A stretch of DNA of 43,169 nucleotides, taken from Alloascoidea africana. Its lineage: Eukaryota > Ascomycota > Alloascoideomycetes > Alloascoideales > Alloascoideaceae. Shown here piece by piece: positions 1 to 12,900 of this stretch. Numbering within the stretch: the first letter of the stretch is position 1; each line of letters opens with the position of its first letter. Below the pieces are notes generated by a model. That model was not told where the DNA came from and made no database searches. It was given only the letters and a program-made list of their open reading frames with translations. The position numbers and the translations under genes were made by a program. The stretch spans positions 1-43,169 of the forward strand of contig JAKTTT010000102.1 of the NCBI GenBank assembly GCA_030581615.1, given 5' to 3'.

Positions 1-237
1 TAAAAGTAACCTATTTCCTATTATTATGCTCTTAAACTTCATAGAGCATCATTCAAGAAGCCCCTATCTTCTTGAATAATCATCATGTATAATCTATCGT
101 TAGCACAAGTAGAATTACTTAAATAGTGCATTCATTCCTTAGATAGAAAGAACAAGAAATCGTATCTACATTTTTCTCCTTGATAAACCTTTCCCATTGA
201 CTGATGTTCACTATCAATACTCTAGTCACACGCTACA
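1..237 (-). mobile_element. LTR copy, left arm (truncated by window edge)
   Basis: This is the same LTR family as at 1037-1320 and 37571-37854, in the opposite orientation. It ends at the conserved terminus CTACA, reverse complement of the TGTAG start. About 47 bp lie outside the window. The LTR's last base is the A of the ATG that starts the adjoining secreted-protein fragment. Near identity with the right-arm copy suggests recent duplication or gene conversion. The LTR superfamily cannot be set from this short sequence. Confidence 0.8.
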
Positions 238-601
238 TGGGGGCCAAGCTTAAGCTTAAGGTCATTTGTGCCTTCCTCCTGTTCTCCTTATTTTCTCCAG
301 CAACCTGCATCGACCCCGTGCCTGGCACCGAAGTCGAAATGCAAGCTTTGGCAACGACACTTGCACTTTTTAAGGACCTGTTCAATCAGCTCCTCCCGCA
401 AGATGTCACTTCCTCAATTCGTTTCTTGGGAACCGCCGCACTTACCGCCGGTATCCCTATGTTGAGCTCCCTCGCCAACAACTCCAAGTCAGCCGCTACC
501 TATGTCTCTGCAAAACTGAATCTTCTGCACGATCATGCAACAACTGCGACAGTGGCCGCCACCTTGAACGAATGGGTATCTGCCAAAGCATGGGCATACG
601 C
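238..601 (+). pseudogene. Fragment of a small secreted-protein gene, left copy
   Basis: An open frame starts with MGAKLKLK at the LTR junction (ATG at 237-239) and continues across the arm into the spacer. The first about 24 residues look like a signal peptide: a basic start, a hydrophobic core rich in L and F, then a small-residue cleavage site after SPATC. The rest is Ala/Leu/Thr-rich with amphipathic helices and no family I recognise. The reading frame extends upstream into the LTR for 11 residues, but those are LTR-encoded. The frame leaves the repeat at 601 and ends soon after in non-homologous sequence, so I treat it as an incomplete relic. Function is unknown. Confidence 0.6.
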
Positions 602-672
602 TGATGGTTGGTCCAGTGAGGATGGGGCTGGATAATATTGCGATTCCAATTTTCCAGGTCATACGGAGGAAA

Positions 673-1038
673 GCGTATGCCCAAGCTTTGGCGGATACCC
701 ATTCGTTCACGGTAGCGGCTACTGTCGTAGTTGTTGCATGATCATGCAGAAGACTCAGTTTTGCAGAGACATAGGTAGCGGCTGATTTTGAGTTGTCGGC
801 GAGGGAGCTCAACATAGGGATACCGGCGGTAAGTACGGCAGTTCCCAAGAAACGGATCGAAGAGGTCACATCTTGCGGAAGAAGCTGATTAAACAGTTGT
901 TTGAACAGCGCAAGTGTGGTTTCCAAGGCTTGCATTTCGACTTCGGTGCCAGGCACGGGGTCGATGCAGGTTGCTGGAGAAAATAAGGAGAACAGGAGGA
1001 AGGCACAAATGACCTTAAGCTTAAGCTTGGCCCCCATG
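673..1038 (-). pseudogene. Fragment of a small secreted-protein gene, right copy
   Basis: This is a paralogue of the left-arm copy, facing it tail to tail across the 71-bp spacer. It has the same signal-peptide-like start and the same junction, with the ATG formed where the gene meets the LTR. The two copies differ mostly at synonymous sites, which implies they diverged as coding sequences before or apart from the homogenised LTRs. The frame runs out of the arm into non-homologous sequence. Product unknown, probably not functional. Confidence 0.6.
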
Positions 1039-1320
1039 TAGCGTGTGACTAGAGTATTGATAGTGAACATCAGTCAATGGGAAAGGTTTATCAAGGAGAA
1101 AAATGTAGATACGATTTCTTGTTCTTTCTATCTAAGGAATGAATGCACTATTTAAGTAATTCTACTTGTGCTAACGATAGATTATACATGATGATTATTC
1201 AAGAAGATAGGGGCTTCTTGAATGATGCTCTATGAAGTTTAAGAGCATAATAATAGGAAATAGGTTACTTTTAGGTGAATAAAAGTAAATAGGATGTGAC
1301 CATGTCTGTCGCATATTACA
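1037..1320 (+). mobile_element. LTR copy, right arm, 284 bp
   Basis: The ends TGTAG...TTACA follow the TG...CA rule, and the length equals that of the solo copy at 37571-37854 (284 bp). Inside it are an AT-rich TATA-like stretch (CTATTTAAG, about 1150) and a GAATAAAAG polyadenylation-like motif near the 3' end. Flanking 5-mers (cccca and tcggt) do not match, so there is no target-site duplication. It is therefore not a simple solo insertion: it either bounds a larger unit or was moved by rearrangement. Confidence 0.8.
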
Positions 1321-2119
1321 TCGGTCACATATTACAATAGTCTTGATAGAATGAATTTGCTGCAAATAGTAAAAAAGAGCACAAGCACGGGTCGTCAAGA
1401 AGTAAGAGGGAATTTGTTTAGAATATTATGGCTTTTTAGGATCGCTCGGCGCTTAATTAGATATCCCCAGGCTCAATCACAAGATGACACAAAAGGCTCA
1501 ATTTTTCCTGTTTGCTTGTGATTGGCATGGGTGCATACGAGCGGCGCGGTTTAACTTTAAAACTATAAAAACTAGAAGGGTGTTGGAAGGACTATGATTA
1601 ACGATGGCCGCACACTTTGCAAGTTTCAACAGGCTAGGCAAATATTTATCGCTAGTATAGTACATTATGTAGTTTATATTTGAATGCCCTAATGATGCTC
1701 AGTTGCGCAAGAATTGAGCTTTGGATTATAACAAAGCACACATTCAAAGTTGCAGCTGCTTCTTTTGTCTGTAGGAAAGCAACAGAAGCGTAAGCTAACC
1801 ATATCTAACCATACTCTTCAATATTGAAGTTACTGTCAGTTTACTGTTAACTAGTAGGCCATGCTTAACTTTTCTGTGCGGCTGAGCACACCTTGGAGGG
1901 ATTAGCTTTGATTGTATGGGAGCAGGGTTGCATACGTGATGATTTTCAGAACCCTAAGACTCAATTTCGCTGAAAGAAATGGCCAACAAGTTTATAATTT
2001 AGTATTGATTTTTGGATTTAATCGGCACAAAATAAACTCCCAAACTTTTGCTAATTTGGTTTCTCTGAGATTGGGATACAGGAAAGAAAAGGACTCGATT
2101 ATCAGGTAATTTTCTTCTC
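1321..2119. other. Intergenic, no gene recognised
   Basis: AT-rich sequence between the palindrome and the RPN13 relic. Only short random frames occur on both strands and I see no tRNA or repeat. An imperfect duplicate of the LTR end (cacatattaca at about 1325-1335) directly follows the LTR. Confidence 0.5.
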
Positions 2120-2169
2120 CACGTGACATATATATACATCTTACCTTTCCAGATAACAATTTTGCCACC
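2120..2169 (+). promoter_or_regulatory. Relic promoter: CACGTG, TATA box and PACE site
   Basis: CACGTG lies at 2120-2125, TATATATA at 2129-2136, and TTTGCCACC at 2161-2169. The last is the exact reverse complement of GGTGGCAAA, the proteasome-associated control element bound by Rpn4 in yeasts. The block sits 27-76 bp upstream of the ATG of the decayed RPN13 copy, which fits a proteasome-gene promoter. Confidence 0.7.
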
Positions 2170-2195
2170 CATCGAGAAGACTGTCATTTGGAAAG

Positions 2196-2736
2196 ATGGC
2201 TAGTTCTTTTTCATCTAGAAACACACAGGAATCAATTCTACAATTTAAAGAAGGTCGGTGTTATCATTGTATCATTAATGAGGTGGTGATACCTGCCCCA
2301 CGGCGTGGACAAATCACGATAACTAAGGGTGAAGAAGGTCGTATTCCATTAGGATTATCGCCTTCAAGACAACATCCCAATTGAAATGAATACTACATCT
2401 ACTGAAGGCGATCTTTCTTTATAGTTTGAAGAATAGGAATGGGGTTTCGATCTTTTGCTGTTTTCTGGCGATGCTACATGGAAACACATACCTGAATGTA
2501 CGACAGGGCGCATCTTCGCTTTGAAATTCCAAAGTTCTGGCGAGCAAAAATTTCTCTGATTACAATATTTAGGGAAGAATGGCAATGATATGAGACCATC
2601 CCAACCGAGAGTTGAAGACAAAAGATTGCAGAGACTATGAATAAGCTCTCTTGGAGAAGAAGACGAAGAAGAGGAATCTGGCGCGAATACAAATACGGAT
2701 GGAGACATTGTTACGGGTGGTAATACAGGAAACTGA
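2196..2736 (+). pseudogene. RPN13: Decayed RPN13 (proteasome ubiquitin receptor)
   Basis: Rpn13 binds Rpn2 in the 19S particle and captures ubiquitin through its N-terminal Pru domain. From the ATG at 2196 the frame gives a Pru-like start (LQFKEGR, then PAPRRGQITITKGEEG). After a frame change at about 2335-2355, the downstream frame gives FDLLLFSGDATWKHIPECT and then TGRIFALKFQSSGEQKFL, matching the second half of the Pru fold. It then continues into an acidic linker (about 2644-2690). In-frame stops lie at 2422, 2434, 2557 and 2638. The stop at 2557 replaces the conserved Trp of the FFWLQ motif. I found no splice sites that would remove them, so this is a pseudogene rather than an intron-rich gene. 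A working copy should exist elsewhere in the genome. Confidence 0.75.
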
Positions 2737-3915
2737 GAATAATTTAATTGCCATCTGGCAATTTCGAAATAATGGTGGATGGGAACCAATGCCCTTTCCA
2801 AATTTGCTTTCGGTTTGTCCTGTACTATACACTATAATGATACACCATTTTGGGCTGTTAGGCGTTAGATTGCTTTTGAAAAAACCAGACAAGAGAGCGA
2901 ATCAGCATATAATGATCTGAAGCTGTTATCTCTCGTAGATTTGGTTAAATTATTTCCCACAAGTGCAAGCATTGAATCACAGATTGCGTTATGCTTTGTT
3001 AAGGTTTCATAACATTGGGAGAAAAGGGCTTGAATAATGATTGTTTTGAAGCAATTTGTAAAATGAAATATGTTCTGCTATGTCTTGTCTTGTTTATTTC
3101 ACTGGATCTGATCAGAAAGCATGCTACTGCGTATTCCAGTGAGAAGCATTATGTTGGAGCAAAACACACATAGGCCGTAACAGACAAAGAGTATTCGAGA
3201 GTTTTTGCACGATGCGCCAATGCTGATGGCCAATCAATTTGAGCCCTTTCAAAAATGCATGCCTAGGAAAGAAGCTTTTTGCGGAAATTCAAGAAACTCC
3301 GTTGCTGACGGCTGGTTTAAGATCCCCAGATCTATCTCGAAAACATTGCCCCAGTTGCAAAACGTAAACTTTTTTATGGACTTTTCGATTACAATAAAAG
3401 TCTGCATACAAAAAACGCACTCAAATTTGAGATCGAGAATCCTTTAAAATTGCAATATAAAGAGATATATTGGCGATGAAAGAAACGATTAAGGCAATTC
3501 AACATACGAGGAAAAGGTATTTCTGTTAATGTAGCCCTGGTGCATCAAATTTGATTCTTAGAATAACAAATGCTACCTTCAACTTTCATACAAAGGATGC
3601 CTTGAAACTTGATAATCAGGTTGCACAACAGACAATGACCTCCTAAGAATAGAGGTATTCTAAAAACTCTTTAAATACACGGCTCTGTCTGACTTAGCCT
3701 CTAGTTAGGCCTCTATTGCTTGCATTCTGAGGTGAATTCTTTTCGTCATTCACAATAGTATTTGATGCACTTTTAAGCCAAACCTTCAACCCTATCAATT
3801 GATTTCTCTGAGGTGCTAAAGCAAGGTGTGGGGATTATTTATTGAATATACGGAGATTTGAAAAGTAGCAACAGATAATACTCTAGAAGCGAGCTTTTTT
3901 ATATCCAATTTAGGT
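2737..3915. other. Intergenic; weak coding-like remnant, then NUM1 upstream region
   Basis: From 2740 to about 3012 the same frame as the RPN13 relic remains partly open, interrupted by stops. It includes a plausible helical stretch at about 2888-3009, possibly the rest of the relic's C-terminus or another decayed gene; I cannot identify it. From 3013 to 3915 I see no gene. This part probably holds the NUM1 promoter, but no convincing regulatory motif was recognised. Confidence 0.35.
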
Positions 3916-6900
3916 ATGTCTTCCACAGACGTTAAGGAGGATGAAAAGGTACCACCGTCATCAACTCGGGAAAGGTTCTTCTCTCATCTTCCCGATATCC
4001 AGAGATTCTTTTCAGAGACAAAAGAAAAAGAGTCTGGAGATGTAGTGGATTCCTTGTCAACACTTACAGGCTCTCGAGAAACACTACCTGGCTCTAAGAA
4101 CGCTTTGGATGGTGAAACTGCCCATGAACTTCCTCAGCATGTACCTGAGTCAATCCATGATCAATTGACTTCTCTTGAAGTAAGTTCAAATTACAGTTGC
4201 GTTCCAAAAAACGAATAATATACTAAAATGAGAATGTTTTAGGGAAGCAAGGCTTCTGGTAAGCAATCATTGTCTTCCAAAAATTCAAAAGGGAAAGAAG
4301 TGCAATTTCAAAGCAGCAAGTTGTCCGCATCTACTACATCCGTTTTAAGACTTCAAACAATCTCTGTCTCCAAAGAGAGCGATGTGAAGTATTTGGTGGA
4401 CCTGAGCGAAAACCTTCTTGCAGAATGCAGAAAATTGAGTTTCCTTGTCATGGAAAAGGAAAAGACTATCAGTTCTTACAAAGCCGAGGAGGTACGGTCA
4501 GTGCAAAGCATTCTTGCATTAGAGGAAAAGCTAAAGGAGTTGCAAATTGCAGAGGGTAAGTTTTGTTTTCCAGTAAATTGAACCCAGGTCTCTAACCACA
4601 AGCATAGATCAGTTTCGTATTGCAAATGTACAACTGGAGACTAAAATCCAAGCGATTAGAGCCGAATCCCTTGAACTAAAATCTAAGTTGAAGCAAACGG
4701 AAGATGATCCCGGAGGCTCAGGAAAAATCACGCTTGAAAGCCTACAGCTGAAAGAATCCGAGATAGTTGTAGAAACAGAATCCCTTGTTTCGCAACAATT
4801 GGAACTTCAAAAGCTCCAAAAACAGTTTGATGAGCTGTTTGAAGAAAATTCCTCGTTATACAGAAAACTCGAAGAGTTGCGGCAATTGGCTCTGGAACAA
4901 GAATCATTGATCCAGAGTGGAGCTTACGTTAACAATTTCCCAGATCATTCCAGTAAGTCCCAATTACAAGGAGATGGAGCTTTTCCCGAATTTCCAGACG
5001 ATTCAGCAAGAGACTATTCTCAAAATGTAGAGCCGAGCCCAGAGACTGCTTCAAGTCAAGAAAATGAGATTTCGAAACTTCGAAACGCACTCAGCAAAGA
5101 AAAGGAACAAAGGATGGAGCTTGAGAATTACGTATCCCAATTGGAGGAAGCATTCAATCCTGATGTTTATTCTATTCATTCCACTGTTCAGTTTACAAGA
5201 CCAGAATCGTTGAAAAAAGAGAGAGAACAACCTGAAAAGCCTCATCGTGATATGGATGAACTTATCAGTCCTTTCAGGACTTCTGAGGATCCTACAGATA
5301 TCAGACCTGAATCTCTGAACAAATTACCAAGCACTCCCAAGGAATTTAAACCGGTTGAAATGCCAGAGGAAAGTTCGCTGTTGCAAAGCTCAAAACGTAG
5401 GCTTTCATCTCTATTCTTTAGAGTTGCTGTTCCGACGTATTCAACCTCCACCAGTCCTGAAAGCCAAACTAAGAGCCCTTTGTTTTCTGTTTCTGAAGAT
5501 CCGCGATCACCACAAACCCCAGACTCCGATGTCGAATATTTTAGAAAGGCATCTCCTAGTTCTCCAGACCTATTAGAGTGTGGGGAATCTCCCAATCGTA
5601 TAACAACTGCTGAATTTGAGGAATTCGCCGCTTCAAACAATTATTTGACCTTGAAATACAATTCATGGCAAGATGCGGCTAAAATTATCAAAGTGGCAAA
5701 TGATCTTGGAATCCAAACACCAACAGAAGAACCACAAAGGTCGACTTCAGGAATTGAGAATCCGACAGAGAAACCAACACTGGAAGAATTGGAACAGAAA
5801 GCAGCTGGCATGGGATTTACTCTTGTTCCCACAGAAGATGCTAAGCACCTTTTGGGATCGCCTGTAGATGAATCGTTTAGTGATGCCGCAAGTTCGCTTG
5901 GACAGAGTGCAATACCCGCCAAGGACTCTGAACTCAGCTTGGAGGAACTAAAGTCACAGGCATCTATGCATGGTCAAACAGTTGTTCCAGTAGACGAATA
6001 TAACAGGTTGTCGCAAACTATTGAATCTCCAAGTATTAATTATCTTATCTCAAAAGGCGAAGAAATGGGTTATAAAATTATTCCTTGCTCTTCGTTTAAT
6101 CGTCTTGTTCAAGAAGCTTCTGTTCCTGACAAGAACTTCATCACAATGAAAGCCAAGGAAAGGAACTTGAGAGTGCTGGAGGAAGACGAGTACGCGGAAC
6201 TAACAACAAATGCCAACAATCCAGATATTGAAAGACTCAAGCAATTGGCCAACTCAAAAGGCTTTGTGATCCTGGAACAACAGGACCATGACCAGTTGCT
6301 GATGGACTTGAATGAACCAAACATTGATTCTCTTTCTTCCAAGGCCAAAACCCTCGGGTTCAGTGTAGTAGATTCTGCGCAATACTCTACATTGAAACAC
6401 AGCGTTGAGTCTCCAGACCTTAATTTTGTGATCCAGATTGCTTCTACAATAGGCCTTTCAGTCCTAGCCTCTACTAGACTGAAAGAACTTGAGGAAAAGG
6501 CGTCATCTCCAGATCCACAGTTTTTGTCAGAGAAAGCGGGCAAGCACGGCCTTTCAGTTCTGCCGCAATCAGAGCTGGACGGATTAAGGTCAATTGCTGA
6601 TTCCCCTGACACAGACTTTATCATTTCCAAGGCCAAAGATGTTGGCATGGTTGCCCTTGATAAGGATTCCCATCAGAAGTTAGTACAAAGAGCCAACGAG
6701 CCTTCAATCGATCAAATCCAAGAGAGTGCACGAAAGCTTGATTGGGTTGCAATACCGGATGGAGAATACCGCTCGATGGTTGCCAAAATTGAACATCCAG
6801 ATATCGAATATCTTGCTTCAAGTGCGGAAACTCTTGGATTGAAGACGATTGAGAAGGACAAGCACAACAAGCTGGTTGAGAATTTTGAAAAGCCTTCAAT

Positions 6901-9900
6901 AGAGTTTATTAAGGAAAAAGCGGATAGCATTGGCTATACTGTTCTTCCGAATGAAGAATACAGATCTCTCAATGATTCGGCTCATAAACCTAGCTTTTCA
7001 CATCTTGCTAAAAAGAGTGCAGACATAGGCGCTATTACTATTCCTAAGGAAGATTATGATAACCTAAAAGATAGTCTTGATAGCCCAAGCATTGAGTACA
7101 TCTTAGAAAAGGCCAAGTCCTATAGCTTTGTGGCTGTGCCAAAGGATGAATATGACACTCTGAACCAAAACCTAGCAGACCCTGGGCCCGAGTTTGTTTC
7201 TGAGAAAGCGAAAGACTATGGGCTTGTGGCTATTGATCAGAATGAGTACCACATCTTGCTTACCAAAACCAATACTCCTGATGCAGACCATATTGAAAAA
7301 GTTTCATCCAAACTTGGCTTGGTAGTAATGGAAAAACAAATACATGATAGGCTTTTGAGTCAACTTGAAGCTCCTACCGTCAATTACATCATGGAAAAGG
7401 CTAAACTAATGGGGTACAAATTGACTCCGCAGGAATTGCATGAGACAATGTCAAAGAAAGTGAACAATCCTGATATTCAATTTCTCGGAACCAAAGCTAA
7501 AGAATTGGGTTATGTAATTATTCCTGAAGAGTCTTATGAAGAACTTGAGAGGAAGGCCAACTCTCCAGGTGCTGAGCACCTTGAACAAAAGGCTGCTGCT
7601 GTGGGATTGGTTGTTCTCGAGAAAGATGTTCATGACTTGCTTGTCCAGAAAGCAGCGAATCCTACCCTGAATGATTTAATTCCGCTGGCGGAGAAAATCG
7701 GGTTTAATCTCATACCCAAAGATGAACATCAATACCTTATCACTTTGAGTGAAAATCCCAATAGAAATTTCTTAAGCGAAAAAGCAATTGACTTGGGCTT
7801 AAGAGTAATCCCCAATGACGAATATGATAATTTGCTTAAAGATGCCAATCATCCCGACACTGGCAAGCTTATTGGAAATGCTAGAAATGCAGGTTTTGCG
7901 CTAATTCCTCTTGAAAAACACAAGGACTACGTCAAAGTGTTTGAAAACTTGGATATTGATTTTATATCAAACAAAATTTCCACTCTGGGCTTGGTAATTG
8001 TAAAGAGAAGTGACCATGAAAGCTTGTTGTTGAGTTTTGAGAAACCCTCCATCGATTTTGTTAAGGATAAAGCCAGTCTGCTCGGATATGAGACTATTTC
8101 CAACGAGGACTATAAAACCATATTTATTCCAGCCTCTGAGCCAGATCCCGAATTTGTTTCTGAAAAAGCAACTGAACTTGGTCTAGTCACTTTGCCTAAA
8201 GAAGATTATCAAAGCCTACTGAAGAAAGCTACTGATCCTGATAAGGAGCATGTTACCAAAAAAGCGAGAGCTTTAGGTCTTGTTACCATGAATATGGATT
8301 CTGCGGAGTCTCTTGAGAAGAAAGCACACGACCCTGATCTTGATCATGTATTTGAGAAATCCAGAGGCCTAGGATACGAGCCAGTTGAAAAAGAGGTGTA
8401 CGAGAGCTTGGTCTCTAAAGCTTCCAATCCAGATGAAAAGTATCTAGCAGAAAAAGCATCAGAGTTGGGCTTGTCACTCCTACCCACAACGGTAAAAGAT
8501 TCGCTCTACCGAAGTGTTAATGAGCCATCGTTTGACGAACTCAATGACAAAGCAGGTCGAATTGGATTTGTAGTTATTTCAAAAGCTTCTCACGACGAAT
8601 TGGTGTATAAATTTGAACATCCAAGCATGGAGTACATATCCAAAGCTGCATCCGACAATGGGTTTATTACAATTTTGTTGTCTGAGTATGAAAATTTGCT
8701 AAAACAGGCCAACGAACCAAGTTTTGAGCATTTGAGTGTAAAAGCGACTGACAAAGGCTACCATCTTCTCACAGAGGATGAAAAAAATAGTCTGCTCAAT
8801 CCTAGCCTAGATTTTTTGAAAGCAAACGCAAAAAACTTGGGACATACAATACTACCCACAGATGTACACGACCATATAATCACGACAATTGCCAATCCGA
8901 ATGTCGAATTCCTATCTCAAAAAGCTGATTCTATCGGCCATATATTGGTTATCAAAGATGTTTATGAGGAGTTAAAGAATAAAGCAACATCTCCAAGCAT
9001 TGAATATTTAGCTGAAAAGGCTTCAGAACTTGGTTTAGCTTCCATTCCGAAGGATGATTACAACAGTCTTTCTTCTACATTCCATGATCCCTCAGAGGAG
9101 TTTCTGTTGGATAGGTGCAGGGCCAAAGGCAATACTGTTTTGCCACAAACTGAATATGACCGGCTGAAGGGAATTGAAAAGGATCCAAGCAATGCCTTCC
9201 TAAAGAGAAATGCCGAACATCATGGGTATCAGCTTGTTCCCCAAGAGGATTATCATAACCTTATTTCTTTATCCCAGAATCCCTCAGAACAATTCATCAA
9301 GGAAAATGCCGAAAAGCATGGTCAGCTTCTTATTACAAAAGATGAATACAACGATATTCTCAAAAAGGCTAATGAGCCTGAATTAGAGCATATTTCCTCG
9401 AAAGCTGCAAGCCTTGGGTTTGTTACTATCGCCAAGGAGGTTCACAATATATTAGTGAAGAAAGCAGAACAGCCGGATGCTGCGCATCTTGCGGAAAAGG
9501 CTAGAGATATTGGGTATGCATCCATACCTCGGGAAAAATACGACGACTTGGTTCGAAACTCTGAAGCTCCCGATTATGATTTTCTTTCTGCAAAAGCTGA
9601 TTCTCTGGGATTTGTGGTTGTGCTCAAAACTGACTATCAGAAGGTGAAGGACTTAGTTGATAATCCTTCAATCGAGTATCTCGTAGACAAGTCAAATCAT
9701 TTGGGCCATACTGTACTTCCGAAAGAGGACTACAACAAACTTTTGAAGAAGATAGAAAAACCGGAAATTCCTTTTGCGATCCAGATTGCACACCTTGTTG
9801 GATATGAGGCTCTGCCAAAGGAAGACTACCTTGCCCTAACAGAGCCTTCCTTGGAATTCCTATCCGAAAAGGCTAGCAGGTATAATCATGTTGTGGTGCC

Positions 9901-12900
9901 TAAAGAAGAGCATGACCAAAATTTAAGACTAATCACGGAACCTGATTCAAACTACATCACCGAGAAAGCAAAGGCGATCGGGCTTTTTTCGATGCCTAAA
10001 GACGAGTACGATTTACTAGTTAAAAAAGAACGTGAACCCACTCCCGATGATCTGATTGAAAGATCACGGACAATCGGTTACCATGCGCTTCCCAAGTCAA
10101 CCTATGATACGATTGTTGGAAAATTAGAGAACCCGCCTGCAAGCTATATTCATGAAAAAGCAGCCGAATTAGATCTAGTTGTTAATCCCAAAGAGGAATA
10201 CGAAAAGCTATCTGAGATGGTCAATAATCCTACTGAAGATTATATTGTTGAGAAAGCCTTGAACCTGGATTTGGTTCCTGTTTCTCGGGCAACCTACAAC
10301 GAGCTTTTACAAAAGGCTCATGAGCCAAACCTAAATGACATTGAAAAAGCTGCTGATTCTAGGGGCCACAAAGTTTTGAATAAAGAGGATTATGAAGAAC
10401 TTGAGAGGAAAGCAAACAATCCAAACTTGGAGGATCTAACCAATGCCTCTAATTCTTTAGGTTATGTTTTGGTAACCAGGCCTGAGTTTGAAAAACTGGT
10501 TGAGAACTCCCATGGTTTATCTGTGGATGACTTGAAAGAGAAAGCTACACGCCTAGGCTATGTCTTGCTTCTTAAAGAAGAGTTGGATAAGCCAAGCATC
10601 AATTATCTTGTTGAGAAAGCCAGATTATTAGACTATGTTCTAACTCCTCAGTCTCAGTATGATCAGTTGACTTCCAACTATTCGGGACCAAGCGATGAAT
10701 TTATTGATAGACACGCTAGAAAACGAGGTAGCATTGTCATTCCCAATTCAGAGTATGACCAACTTGTTAAGCGTTTTGAAAGTCCTGAAGACTTCATAAA
10801 GGAAAATGCAAAAGCTCACGGGTTTATTGTTGTTCCTGAAACAGAATATGAACAGCTGAAAAAGATGTCGGAAAATCCTACGAATGACTTGATGAAACAA
10901 GTAGCAGAATCTCGTGGATTTTGCATTGTGCTTAAGCGAGATTTTGAGGAACTGGTGAAGCTTTCGGAATCTCCAAGTAAAGAGTTTATAGCTCTGCATG
11001 CTGGACCTTGCGGTCTTGTTGCTGTTCAAGAAGAGGAATACCAGAGACTTCTAAGTGATGTTGAAAACCCTACTGAGAGTTTTATTAGGGAAAAGGCAAA
11101 CTTGCTTGGTCTCGTTGTCATCCTCAAGGCAGATCATAGTGATTTACTGAAACAAATAAATGACCCCAGCATAGAATATTTATCGGAAAAAGCCACTAAC
11201 AAAGGTTTCGTTTCTCTTAGTCAAGAAGAATATGATAACCTACAGACAAAGGCATCAAATCCTAATATTGAGGTCATCGCCGAAAAAGCCAAGTCACTCG
11301 GCTATGAAACTGTCCCCAAAGACAAATACAACGAATTGAGCAAAAATCGTTTCGTACCAAGTGAAGATCTAATAATCAGCTCTGCTCCTGAGTTTGGATT
11401 GATAGCAATACCAAAAGATTCCTACAACCAGCTATTAAAAGATGCCAGTGAGCCTGATCTTGGACGTATTGCTGAGCGAGCAGCCATACTAGGGTTTGTA
11501 ATGTCTTCAAAAGATCAGTATGATGAATTATTGATGAAGGCGAATGACCCTGATTTGGAATATCTTGCTAGTAAAGCGAGACAATTAGGCTTTGAGCTTT
11601 CTCCTGCTCAAGATAGTGACGTTGCTACCAAATCTTCGGAAGTGAACTTGGAGCAGATTTCACAGAATGCCTCCTCGTTAGGATATCTCGTGGTGCCACA
11701 AGCAGAACAAAACATGCTTTTGAGACAGGCCAATGAACCCTCATTTGAATATATTCAAGAGAAAGCTTCTTCTCTAGGATTTATTCTTGTATCAAATGGG
11801 ACTCGAGATCTTGCAACAGACGAGTTTGATATTGTAAAGCAAGCCAACATTCTTGGGTATGTGGCTTTGCCAAGGGAAGGTCATGATATGTTGAAAAAGC
11901 AAGCTATAGAACCGGATCTTCATCATATTGCTGATAGAGCAACCACCCTAGGATATGAATTGTTGCCAAAGCCCAAGTTTGAAGAATTGATAAGAAATTC
12001 TTCGAATCCAAGCGTCCTATTTATCAAAGAAAAGGCACAGGAAATGGGCTTCATTGTTATTCCTGTAGCAGAGTACGATACCTTGGTAAAGGAGTCCAAT
12101 CCAAATAAAGAAAATCTGCAAACTAAAGCTAAAGAGCTGGGGTCCATTATTCTAACGGAAAATGAATATAGAGAATTGGTCTCAATATGTGAAAGCCCAA
12201 CTCTTGATTTTGTTTGTGAAAAAGCCAAACTCTTTGAGCACATTACAATCCCATGCTCGGTTTACAATGAACTAGTATCAGCCTCAAAAGGACCTTCCAA
12301 AGAGCAGGAAGATCCCAGGCCTAGAGAAAAGCTACCTACCCCACGAGAGACTGTTGATGAAATGGTTTCCATTCCTAAAACTGAATTTGATTCTCTTCAC
12401 CAGAAGATAATTGATCCTAGTCTTGATGCGATTAAAGAGTTTGCAGAAAGAAAGGGATTGCATCTATTACCCCAAGATGAATACAATAAAGCCATTTTGA
12501 CTTTAAATAATGTTGAGAAGGAAGAATACATCACTGAAAAGGCAAGATCTTTTGGACTTGTGGTTCTTCCTTGCAGTCAATTTGAGAAGTTGACAAAATC
12601 AGCAAAATCGCCCACCTTTGATCCAATGCTTGAAACTGTCAAACCTTCTGAAGGATTGTTTGCATCCGATGTGGATGAAAAACCTTCCAACAGAAGACCG
12701 TCAACCCCGTTCATTGCCGGAAATGATCCGGATTGCTCTGATAGCATTACTATATCAAGGGATCGTTACCAAGAGCTGATTAGCAAAGCTGATCCTTCTC
12801 GGTACAAAGCACCTACTGAAAAAGAGTCACCTTTAGAGCAAGAGAAGCTACCAACAAAAGGTTCAGCCACTTCGGAAACCAATTCTATCGACCAAGAGAA

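Larger units (their letters stand above)
1..1273. repeat. Inverted repeat (LTR plus gene fragment, two arms)
   Basis: Positions 1-601 are the reverse complement of 673-1273, with a 71-bp unique spacer (602-672). The two arms have exactly equal length, since paired coordinates always sum to 1274. The outer 237 bp of each arm (LTR sequence) are almost identical between arms. The inner part (gene fragment) differs by several percent, mostly at codon third positions. The LTR in the right arm runs 47 bp past the arm as seen, to 1320, so the left arm almost certainly continues beyond the window start. This could form a long hairpin and is a candidate for inversion or instability. Confidence 0.93.

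Noticed and set aside
204-236. Upstream start giving 11 extra residues on the secreted-protein fragment
   Set aside because: These codons lie inside the LTR and also occur at the solo LTR at 37571, where they run into unrelated sequence.
1-1320. Inverted repeat as a centromere of the Komagataella type
   Set aside because: The arms are explained by LTR plus gene fragments and are much shorter than those centromeres; nothing else supports it.
2196-3012. RPN13 as a working gene with several introns, like PRE3
   Set aside because: No GTATG/GTAAG donors with branch sites flank the stops at 2422, 2434, 2557 and 2638, and one stop replaces a conserved Trp within a Pru strand.
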